A stretch of 64,000 nucleotides of DNA from Sneathiella chinensis (GTDB lineage: Bacteria > Pseudomonadota > Alphaproteobacteria > Sneathiellales > Sneathiellaceae): assembly GCF_012720115.1 (NCBI RefSeq), contig NZ_VNWN01000002.1, positions 1,302,001-1,366,000 on the forward strand, read 5' to 3'. Both the position numbers and the translations under genes were made by a program. Positions 57,395-64,000 of the stretch are shown piece after piece; the first letter of the stretch is position 1; each line of letters starts with the position of its first letter. The notes under the pieces are model-generated. The model saw only the letters and a list, made by a program, of their open reading frames with translations, ran no database searches and was not told where the DNA came from.

Positions 57395-58654
57395 ATGTCC
57401 ATGGATGCAAGGCCATCAGACGTCCGGCGCCGGGCCTTCTATATTTTCATTGTCAGCGCGACCCTGTTTGGTTTGGGCCAGTTTCACCGCCTGTCGGGGG
57501 CCGTGACATTGCCGCCGATCGCGGCCGATCTGGGGCTGGGGATCGAAAGTCTCGGGTTTGTTGCGGCGGCCCTGTTCTTTACCTCGGCGTTCCTGCAAAT
57601 TCCAAATGGCCTGCTGCTGGACCGATACGGGGCCCGGCGGGTCATGCCGGCCTTTGTCGGGTTCGCGGTCATCGGGTGCCTGATGCTGGCCTGGGCCACC
57701 ACCTATGAAGAGGTGCTGATCTCGCGCATGCTGCTTGGCGGCGGGTTTTCCGTTACCATGATGTCGGCCTATGTGCTGTTCGCGAAATGGTATCCGGTGG
57801 AAAAATTTGCCACTGTTGCCTCCTGGATGATGGCGGCGTCCAGTCTGGGCAGCATCCTGTCCTCGTGGCCCTTGGCTTACTTTATTGACCAGTTCGGGTG
57901 GCGCCCGGCCTATCTGATCGTGGCCGGGGTGACCGTTGTGGCCATGATCGTTGCGGTGCTTGTTATTCGGGATGCACCTCCCGGCTATCGCAAAAGCAAC
58001 AAGCAGCCCACAACCTTGCGGGAAAGCCTGACCGGCTATAGTGCGGTTTTGAAATTCCCGCGGTTTTTCTTTCTGCTGGCCATGGGTTTTGTTGCCTTTG
58101 CCCCGGCAACGGCGTTGCTGGGCATGTGGGGCGGGCCGTATCTGGCCAGTCAGTATCAGCTTGACGGGGTCGAGGCCGGGCAAATCCTGTTTGCCATGGT
58201 GGTCGCCATTCCGGTGGGGGCGCTGGTATTCGGTCCCATGGATCGCTTTATCCCCAGCCGCAAGGTCATTGTCCTGACAGCGGTGGCGGCCGAGATTGTC
58301 GCTTTCCTGATTCTGGGGCTGACCGAAAACCTGCCGCTTTGGGGGGCGGTTATCCTGCTGATCGCAATTGCCTTCCTGCAGCAACATTACGTGGTGCTGG
58401 CAGCCCATTGCCGGGCGGCCTTCCCGGATCATCTGGTCGGGCGTGCCAATTCGACCCTGAACCTGACCAGTATTCTGGGCGTGGGGTTCTTTCAATCCAT
58501 GTTCGGGTGGGGGCTTGCCCTGTTTCCGGACCGGGGATACGCCATATCGTTTCTCTGTTTCGCGGTTTTTCTTGGCCTGGCGTCGTTTCTTTATCTCTGG
58601 TCGGCGGAAACATTGGCCGAAGAGGAGGAAACGGCTCTTGATGGCAAGGCCTGA
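57395..58654 (+). CDS. Major facilitator superfamily transporter
   Basis: This 419-residue polytopic protein has about 12 helices and the MFS motif A-like loop (LLLDRYGARRVMPAFVGFAV). The GGGFSVTMMSAYVLFAKWYP segment is typical of sugar-phosphate or nitrate/nitrite-type porters; the substrate is not determined. The ATG at 57395 is preceded only by a purine-rich AAAGAAAG stretch. Its 3' end overlaps the convergent MarR gene by 64 bp. Confidence 0.88.
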   Translation: MSMDARPSDVRRRAFYIFIVSATLFGLGQFHRLSGAVTLPPIAADLGLGIESLGFVAAALFFTSAFLQIPNGLLLDRYGARRVMPAFVGFAVIGCLMLAWATTYEEVLISRMLLGGGFSVTMMSAYVLFAKWYPVEKFATVASWMMAASSLGSILSSWPLAYFIDQFGWRPAYLIVAGVTVVAMIVAVLVIRDAPPGYRKSNKQPTTLRESLTGYSAVLKFPRFFFLLAMGFVAFAPATALLGMWGGPYLASQYQLDGVEAGQILFAMVVAIPVGALVFGPMDRFIPSRKVIVLTAVAAEIVAFLILGLTENLPLWGAVILLIAIAFLQQHYVVLAAHCRAAFPDHLVGRANSTLNLTSILGVGFFQSMFGWGLALFPDRGYAISFLCFAVFLGLASFLYLWSAETLAEEEETALDGKA

Positions 58655-59205
58655 ACATAGAGGGCACAGATTTTCAGAAGGTCGGAATGGTTCAGGGGCT
58701 CCCGCGCCATCCGGCAGGTGCCTGCCGCCGTGCCGCCCTTTCTGTTTCGCCTGAAATGCTTGCAATGCAGGCAATAGCCAAACTGGCGGTCCGTATCGTT
58801 CCCCTTGACCAGCCACAGAAGTTTTTCAAGGCTGGCCAGCAAGGCCTCTTTTTCTTCGCCGGCTTGCTGCTCCATATGCTCAAGAACCCGGAACAGCGGG
58901 TCCGATGACAGCTTGTCCCGCCCGGCGACCGTCAGCGTCAGGTTGATGCCGCGGCGGTCCTTGGGGTTGGGGATGCGCCGCAGATATCCCTTGCTTTCAA
59001 GCGCCCGCAAGGTTTGCGATGCGGTTCCCTTGGTCGTGCCAAGAAACCGGGCCACATTACCGGGTGTCGTCGAATAGCGGTTCGCCCACGAAAGGTAGCG
59101 CAAGGCTTCCCATTGGGCGGGGACCAGATCTTCATGAAACTGAATCTCGCGGGCCGCACGCACCAATTGGTCCAGTGTCAGCGACAACGAATAAGCTGTG
59201 CTCAT
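58591..59205 (-). CDS. MarR regulator with C-terminal four-cysteine cluster
   Basis: This 204-residue regulator has a MarR winged-helix core (VPAQWEALRYLSWANRY, then TTKGTASQTLRALESKGYLRR and the wing PNPKDRRGINLTL). An added C-terminal tail holds Cys145-X2-Cys148, then Cys164 and Cys180 (FGYCLHCKHF, AGTCRMA, LKICALY), a plausible metal or Fe-S site. It overlaps the convergent MFS gene by 64 bp and may control it and sense a redox or metal signal. MarR domain is firm; the metal site is inference. Confidence 0.88.
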   Translation of the reverse strand: MSTAYSLSLTLDQLVRAAREIQFHEDLVPAQWEALRYLSWANRYSTTPGNVARFLGTTKGTASQTLRALESKGYLRRIPNPKDRRGINLTLTVAGRDKLSSDPLFRVLEHMEQQAGEEKEALLASLEKLLWLVKGNDTDRQFGYCLHCKHFRRNRKGGTAAGTCRMAREPLNHSDLLKICALYVQALPSRAVSSSSANVSADQR

Positions 59206-59346
59206 GACGCCGTCATCACATTAATATTAGCGAATCGATAATGAGCTTGTATTCTGCTAGAAAAAGGCTCATAGTTTAGAAAAATATAAATTAGTGCAGT
59301 GTCCAGGGAATCCAACACTTCGTCGAAAAGGAAGGTGGAACCGCAA

Positions 59347-60237
59347 ATGCCCACAAAAGACGCTACAAACACCGTAAAAAGAAACAGAGCGTTCATTTCA
59401 TCAGCGATGTCTGTGCCAATGCTGACCCGCGAGAGGGAGTTTGAATTGGCCAGGCGCTGGCGGGATGAAGAAGACGAAAAGGCGTTGCATGAGCTTGTAT
59501 CGGCTTATGTCCGTCTGGTTGTCTCTATGGCTTCGAAATTCAACAATTATGGCCTGCCTCTTGGGGATCTGGTACAGGAGGGTAATATCGGATTGATGCA
59601 GGCGGCGTTCCGGTTCGAGCCGGAACGTGAGATCAGATTCTCGACCTATGCAAGCTGGTGGATCAAGTCCGCCATGCAGGATTACATTCTTCGCAACTGG
59701 TCCATCGTGCGTTCCGGGACCAGTGCCTCTCAGAAATCCCTGTTTTTCAATCTTCGCTGGCTTCGCGCCAAGATTCAGAATTCCGAGGAAGGAAACCTGT
59801 CATCGGATACCCTGAAGACCATTTCCCAAAAGCTGAGTATCGGCCTCAAGGAAGTGGAGAATATGTCCAACCGTCTGGCCAGTCGGGACCAGTCCCTGAG
59901 CGCCCCGATCGGGGAGGAAGGGGATGACAGTCTTGAGGACTTTCTTCAGGACACCAAACCGTCGCCCGAGGAAATGGCCATACGGATCTGTGATGGGGAA
60001 ATCCGGGGGAAATGGCTGCGGACAGCGCTTGAGGAATTATCAGACCGGGAACAGATGATTATCCGGGAACGCCGTCTGACAGATGACAAGATGACGCTGG
60101 AGGCGCTGGGCGAACAACTGGGGATCACCAAGGAACGGGTTCGCCAGATTGAACACAAGGCGTTTGAAAAGCTGAAGGTATCGGTTGTCCGGATCAGTCG
60201 GGAAGCCATTACCATCCAGCAGCAATCCCGTCACTGA
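59347..60237 (+). CDS. rpoH: RpoH-type sigma factor (sigma-32)
   Basis: This 296-residue sigma factor has regions 1.2 to 4.2 of the heat-shock family. Region 2 includes LVVSMASKFNNYGLPLGDLVQEGNIGL, and FSTYASWWIKSAMQDYIL is region 2.4. The RpoH box reads QKSLFFNLRWLR, close to but not the canonical QRKLFFNLR. Region 4.2 is TLEALGEQLGITKERVRQIEHKA. AAGGAAGGTGG lies upstream of ATG 59347. Alphaproteobacteria often carry two RpoH proteins, so this may be a second (RpoH2-like) member. It is monocistronic and convergent with the SRAP gene. Confidence 0.92.
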   Translation: MPTKDATNTVKRNRAFISSAMSVPMLTREREFELARRWRDEEDEKALHELVSAYVRLVVSMASKFNNYGLPLGDLVQEGNIGLMQAAFRFEPEREIRFSTYASWWIKSAMQDYILRNWSIVRSGTSASQKSLFFNLRWLRAKIQNSEEGNLSSDTLKTISQKLSIGLKEVENMSNRLASRDQSLSAPIGEEGDDSLEDFLQDTKPSPEEMAIRICDGEIRGKWLRTALEELSDREQMIIRERRLTDDKMTLEALGEQLGITKERVRQIEHKAFEKLKVSVVRISREAITIQQQSRH

Positions 60238-60256
60238 CAGAAAGAACCGGCGGGCA

Positions 60257-60964
60257 TCAGAACAGGGCTTGCTGTTTCGGTGCCTGCGGCTTGTCCGTCA
60301 GGGAAACCGGGTTCATAAGGTCGGGACTGTCATTTTGCACATTCCCGACCTTATTACTGACAGGATAACAGGCAAGGGGGATTTGCCGGGCTGGTCCGGG
60401 CAGGCTGTCCCGATCGTTGCCGGAAAGCCAGGTGCCGAACAGGTCCGGTTGGACCGTTACCGGCATTCGGTGATGAAGGGCCCGGATGGGGCCCGCTGCG
60501 GGCATGGTCAGGATCGTGCAACTTTCCACAAGATCGTTATCCGGGGATTGCCACCGTTCCCAAAGCCCGGCAAGGGCAAAGGTCTCCTGCCCCTGTTGAT
60601 GAATGAAATAGGGCTGCTTCTGGCCGTTATCCTCTGTCTTCCATTCATAAAAGCCGGTCACGGGGATCAGGCATCGATGGGCCTTGAAGGCACCGCGAAA
60701 GGCCGGTTTTTCTGACACGGTTTCCATGCGGGCATTGATCATGCGGGCGGAAAGGCTGCTGTCTTTTGCCCAGGACGGGATCAGCCCCCAACGGGGAAAG
60801 AAAAGCTGATTACCGGTTTCGGTCGGGTGGGGATGCTTGCGAACCGCCGCGATGGGGGTCGAGGGGGCGATATTGTACCGTGGGAACAGATTGGGGCTTT
60901 CACTGAACCCGAATAATTTCCGCAGGGCCTCAATCGGGGTTGTCAGGCTGAAACGGCCACACAT
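60257..60964 (-). CDS. SRAP-domain (HMCES/YedK) abasic-site protein
   Basis: This 235-residue protein crosslinks to abasic sites in single-stranded DNA through its catalytic Cys2 (MCGRFSL). Other family residues are NIAPSTPIAAV, RWGLIPSWA, INARMETV, IPVTGFYEWK (with the conserved Glu) and ALHHRMPV (His). The start is set at the ATG just before CGRF, since Cys2 must become N-terminal after Met removal. The C-terminus is about 15 residues longer and Gln/Pro-rich (PQAPKQQALF). It is convergent with rpoH. Confidence 0.93.
   Translation of the reverse strand: MCGRFSLTTPIEALRKLFGFSESPNLFPRYNIAPSTPIAAVRKHPHPTETGNQLFFPRWGLIPSWAKDSSLSARMINARMETVSEKPAFRGAFKAHRCLIPVTGFYEWKTEDNGQKQPYFIHQQGQETFALAGLWERWQSPDNDLVESCTILTMPAAGPIRALHHRMPVTVQPDLFGTWLSGNDRDSLPGPARQIPLACYPVSNKVGNVQNDSPDLMNPVSLTDKPQAPKQQALF
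60315..60354. repeat. 12-bp perfect inverted repeat inside the SRAP coding region
   Basis: Arms ATAAGGTCGGGA (60315-60326) and TCCCGACCTTAT (60343-60354) with a 16-nt loop are perfectly complementary. They lie in the last 30 or so codons of the SRAP gene and about 80 bp past the rpoH stop. There is no T-tract, so the role is unclear. Confidence 0.75.
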
Positions 60965-61218
60965 GATCATTTTCCCTTGTTGAACATCGGGGCAAAAGGC
61001 GTTTGTAACGGGCCGGGCGCGGATAAAAGGCGATGATTGCGGCCCCGTCGGATACCCTTTCAGTATAGGGAGGGGAGGGGCCTCTCGAAAGGGGAATTGG
61101 GATAAGGCTGCTTCTTCCCTTGACGATGCCGGGGAATGGAGGGACGATCGGGGAAGTTGGGTCCAGGGGTGTTTCGACTATACCCGAAGGGAAAGCGTAG
61201 CAGGAAAAGGCAGTGATC

Positions 61219-61707
61219 ATGACAGAAGACATTCATGCGAATTCCGGGAAAACGGCGGAAACCCGGCCGGGGCAGACGACATTTGCACCCCTTGCGGATG
61301 GTCTGCGCCAGCGGGAAGTCCGTATCCGGGAGAGGCTGGCTGTCCATCATCACTGGCTTGCCGGTGACGAGGGCGGAGAGCGGGTTGATTTCAGCCATGA
61401 AAACCTGTCCGGCCTGCCGTTGAGGGGGGCGAATTTTCAGGATGCCCCGCTGTCCGGGGCCAATCTGGAAGGGGCGGACCTGTCGGGGGCGAACCTGACC
61501 AATGCAAACCTGTCCGGTGCCAGCCTTGCCAACGCGAACCTGCGGGGGGCGGTGCTGGTCAATGCGGATTTGAGCGATGCCGATCTCAGGGGCGCCGATT
61601 TGAGCGGGGCAGACCTGTCCTTTGCCGATTGCTGGCGCGCCAATTTCAAGGGCAGCCGGATTGATCCGGCGGCGCTGCATCGGGCCTTGCAGTGCGAGAC
61701 CCCCTGA
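61219..61707 (+). CDS. Pentapeptide-repeat protein
   Basis: This 162-residue protein contains about 14 consecutive A(D/N)LSG-type pentapeptides from about residue 60 to 140 (for example LRGANFQDAPLSGANLEG). The repeat predicts a right-handed quadrilateral beta-helix. Some members protect DNA gyrase from quinolones or protein poisons; most have unknown roles. The N-terminal 60 residues are a non-repeat region (DGLRQREVRIRERL). Starts at M at 61219, with a GTG at 61213 also possible. It is flanked by short gaps, with no clear partner. Confidence 0.88.
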   Translation: MTEDIHANSGKTAETRPGQTTFAPLADGLRQREVRIRERLAVHHHWLAGDEGGERVDFSHENLSGLPLRGANFQDAPLSGANLEGADLSGANLTNANLSGASLANANLRGAVLVNADLSDADLRGADLSGADLSFADCWRANFKGSRIDPAALHRALQCETP

Positions 61708-61885
61708 CATCCTCTTTATATCATATTTTTATGTGATTATGGTTACAAAGCCTGCATGAGAGGGGGCCAGAAAGGGCGGCTTGTTATTGAATGCCCGCCC
61801 TTTTGCGCCATATCTCGTCAAGACGGAACGGTTTCCTTCCGACAGGAATGGTGGGATCGTTTCTACATCGAAAGCAGGTATTACA

Positions 61886-62065
61886 ATGAAAGAAAAACTT
61901 GCAGGAAGCTGGCTGTTGGCGGGGATGGTGATCGCCCTGATGGTCATGTTCTCCGTTCTTTTTCCTCCCTCGGAAGGAACGGCCACAGGAAATCAGTATC
62001 ATGATACCCTGACCCTGGAGGGGGATAGCCTCTCTGGTGCTGTCCCGCGGGACAGCAAAACATAA
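61886..62065 (+). CDS. Small membrane protein (59 residues)
   Basis: This short ORF encodes a single-pass membrane peptide: KEKLAGSWLLAGMVIALMV and then MFSVLFPPSEG, with an acidic tail (TLTLEGDSLSGAVP). Positive residues precede the helix. AAGCAGG lies 6-7 bases upstream of the ATG. The function is unknown. It is convergent with ccdA. Confidence 0.5.
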   Translation: MKEKLAGSWLLAGMVIALMVMFSVLFPPSEGTATGNQYHDTLTLEGDSLSGAVPRDSKT

Positions 62066-62101
62066 CCATCGAGATAAGTGTCTTTTATTCTAAATTAGAA
62101 A

Positions 62102-62848
62102 TTAACCGAGTGTGGCAAGGCCGGGGAAGAGTTCCAGGAACCAGTAGGCAAGAACCTGAAACTGGCCTGAGAAAATCAGAACGCCCGTTCCAATCAGAAC
62201 AGCACCGGTTGCAATCTCAACCTTGTGCATGTGTCGGCGGAATTTCCGCATAAATCCAAGAAATGGCTTGATGGCCAGTGCTGCCGCCAAAAACGGTATC
62301 CCAAGTCCGAGTGCATAGACCCCCAGCAGGCTAACCCCATATCCAAGGGAGCTTTCACTGGCTGCAATCGCCAGAATGGTGCCAAGGATGGGGCCGATAC
62401 AGGGGGTCCACCCAAAACCAAATGCCAAACCGATAATATAGGCGCCAATCCAGTTTTGCGGTTTGTCGATATTGTTGAACCGTGCCTCCCGGTACAGGAT
62501 CGGAATACGGATCAGGCCCGTCATATGGACCCCGAACAGAATGATCACGGCGCCTGCGATCTTGGACAGGATATCCAGATGCTGCAGCAGCAGGCGGTTG
62601 ATAAAGGATGCGCCCGCCCCCAACAGGATGAAAACCGTTGAAAAGCCGAGCACAAAGACGAGGGCCATGGTCACGACCTGCAGATCGACTTTCTTTTTCT
62701 TTTCGTCCAGTCGTTGTTCAAGTTGATCAAGGGAGGTGCCGGCAACAAGGCAAAGATAGGCCGGAACAAGGGGCAGGACACACGGGCTCAGGAAGCTGAC
62801 GATCCCGCCGCCCGCCGCCGCGAGATAAGAAATTTCCGATACAGCCAT
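62102..62848 (-). CDS. ccdA: Cytochrome c biogenesis protein CcdA
   Basis: CcdA moves reducing equivalents from cytoplasmic thioredoxin across the inner membrane for cytochrome c maturation and periplasmic thiol reduction. The 248-residue protein has six hydrophobic helices with the two redox cysteines in LSPCVLPLVPAYL and GWTPCIGPILG. The start is the ATG of MAVSEISYLA, with AAGGGGACAGG upstream; a longer frame begins at 62872. No adjacent thioredoxin-like partner is visible. Confidence 0.92.
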   Translation of the reverse strand: MAVSEISYLAAAGGGIVSFLSPCVLPLVPAYLCLVAGTSLDQLEQRLDEKKKKVDLQVVTMALVFVLGFSTVFILLGAGASFINRLLLQHLDILSKIAGAVIILFGVHMTGLIRIPILYREARFNNIDKPQNWIGAYIIGLAFGFGWTPCIGPILGTILAIAASESSLGYGVSLLGVYALGLGIPFLAAALAIKPFLGFMRKFRRHMHKVEIATGAVLIGTGVLIFSGQFQVLAYWFLELFPGLATLG

Positions 62849-63065
62849 AATCAACCTGTCCCCTTGAAACACATAAGACTGTCTTCACTTAATCCTTTCA
62901 CAGGAAATATTCCAGTCACAAGATCGTAGGGTGCCTTATGGGATGGCCTTCAGGACAGATCAGGAGACGGATTTCGGGAACGCCTTGAAACCGGTGCCGG
63001 GACAGGTCAAAGTGGATACGGGAAAAAATATCCGTGTGATAACAAGAACAGGGGCATACCCGCCA

Positions 63066-64000
63066 ATGAACAGAAGCGCCGTTTGCAGCAGCCTTGAGGG
63101 ACCGGACCGGATCCGTATTGAAGAACAGTCGCCGGGACTATTGGCCGCAGGGGCGGTGCGCATCGCGGTGAGGGCCGCAGCCCTCAATTTCCCGGACCTG
63201 CTGATGACCTATGGGAAATATCAGTATCGTCCGCCGCTTCCCTTCGTGCCGGGGATGGAAGGGGCCGGGGTCATTCAGGACCTGGGGGCAGGCGTGCAGG
63301 GTTTCCGGGTCGGTGATCGGGTCTTGTTTCGCGGTAAGACCGGAGCTCTTGCAAGTCTTGCCGATGTGCCGGTTGATCATGTTTCTGCCCTGCCAGAGCG
63401 GCTGTCCTTTGAAGAGGGCGCGGCTTTCGGGGTGACGTTCAGCACGGCCTATATCGCGCTGGCAAGGCGGGGGCAGCTTGCGCCCGGCGAACGGGTTCTC
63501 GTGCTGGGGGCGGGCGGCGGCGTCGGGCAGGCGTCGGTGGCTGTGGGCGCGGCCCTTGGGGGGCATGTGATTGCTGCGGCCAGTACAACAGAAAAGCTGG
63601 ATATTGCCCGGCAGTCGGGAGCCGGTGATTGCATCAATTACAGGCAGGATGACCTTCGGCAATCCGTGGCGGCACTAACGGATGGGGAAGGTGTGGATAT
63701 GGTGCTTGATCCTGTAGGGGGCCGGTTGCTGGAGGATAGTCTGTATTGCCTGCGGCCGGGAGGGCGGCTTTTGACCGTCGGGTTTGCCAGCGGATCGTTT
63801 GGAAACCTGCCCTTGGCCGATTTGCAGGCGAGGGAAATTAGCCTGCTAGGGGTTCGGGCAGGTGAGTATGGGCGCAGAAACCCTGATGCCGGCAAAACGG
63901 CACAGAGGGAACTGTTTGAACTTGCGGATCGGAAGGTTTTGCGCCCTTACGTCGGAAAAATCTGGGACCTTGTTCAGGTAACCCAGGCATTGAAAGCGAT
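63066..64000 (+). CDS. NADPH:quinone oxidoreductase-like enzyme (5' part, truncated by window)
   Basis: This reads M N R S A V C ... with LPFVPGMEGAGVIQDLGAGVQGF, VGDRVLFRG, and the Rossmann loop VLVLGAGGGVGQASVAVGAA, all typical of the QOR branch of the medium-chain dehydrogenase superfamily, which lacks zinc. VDMVLDPVGGRLLEDSL is also characteristic. The frame stays open to the end of the window, so the gene is cut; about 312 residues are visible of a usual 320-340. It would reduce quinones or enones with NADPH. The ATG at 63066 is likely; no strong ribosome-binding site was seen. Confidence 0.85.
   Translation, partial: MNRSAVCSSLEGPDRIRIEEQSPGLLAAGAVRIAVRAAALNFPDLLMTYGKYQYRPPLPFVPGMEGAGVIQDLGAGVQGFRVGDRVLFRGKTGALASLADVPVDHVSALPERLSFEEGAAFGVTFSTAYIALARRGQLAPGERVLVLGAGGGVGQASVAVGAALGGHVIAAASTTEKLDIARQSGAGDCINYRQDDLRQSVAALTDGEGVDMVLDPVGGRLLEDSLYCLRPGGRLLTVGFASGSFGNLPLADLQAREISLLGVRAGEYGRRNPDAGKTAQRELFELADRKVLRPYVGKIWDLVQVTQALKA

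Overview
The window comes from the chromosome of a moderately high-GC alphaproteobacterium, probably Rhodospirillales-like. The evidence is the rnpB/mraZ neighbourhood, a complete alphaproteobacterial dcw order, FtsZ with a long linker, a full CtrA-type site before ftsZ, DUF1127 proteins, NnrU, and an RpoH-type sigma factor. I see no IS elements, tRNA, rRNA operon or CRISPR array. The species cannot be named from sequence alone.

Layout. 1-3.3 kb: the 3' part of RNase P RNA, a PaaI-type thioesterase, a CPA2 cation/proton antiporter and Dps. 3.6-23.5 kb: the division and cell-wall (dcw) cluster in the order mraZ-rsmH-ftsL-ftsI-murE-murF-mraY-murD-ftsW-murG-murC-murB-ddl-ftsQ-ftsA-ftsZ-lpxC. Almost every junction from mraZ to ftsQ overlaps or abuts, which implies one translationally coupled transcript. 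It is headed by a five-repeat MraZ operator, and ftsZ has its own leader with a perfect TTAA-N7-TTAAC box. 23.6-29 kb: a PraR-like XRE regulator, then bamD-recN-ligA. 29-41 kb: an M24 aminopeptidase, a two-gene DUF1127 locus, prmA-uvrD, a CLC channel with CBS domains, a Hyi-like isomerase, gpt, NnrU, a second thioesterase and a LysR regulator. 41-48.7 kb: a PiT phosphate transporter; an Lrp-LysE-M20 amino-acid set; an MBL hydrolase; a histidine phosphatase; and a MarR / pseudo-receiver / HPt-like helical protein trio.

48.8-55 kb is the most unusual part. It holds a 1852-residue RHS/YD-repeat protein with an N-terminal export signal, an SpvB-like module, a membrane insertion inside the RHS core and an unrecognised roughly 495-residue multi-pass C-terminal domain. 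A strong terminator follows, then a small four-helix membrane protein. 55-64 kb: a VWA/MoxR pair, an MFS transporter convergent with a MarR regulator bearing a four-cysteine tail, an RpoH-type sigma factor, an SRAP protease-like DNA-crosslink protein, a pentapeptide-repeat protein, a 59-residue membrane peptide, CcdA, and a quinone oxidoreductase cut by the window end.

How the parts work together: the dcw block makes UDP-MurNAc-pentapeptide, lipid I and II, and the septal machinery. lpxC commits carbon to lipid A and bamD supports outer-membrane assembly, so the first half of the window is an envelope-biogenesis island. The second half is a mosaic of housekeeping and accessory genes, with the RHS locus the best candidate for something undescribed.
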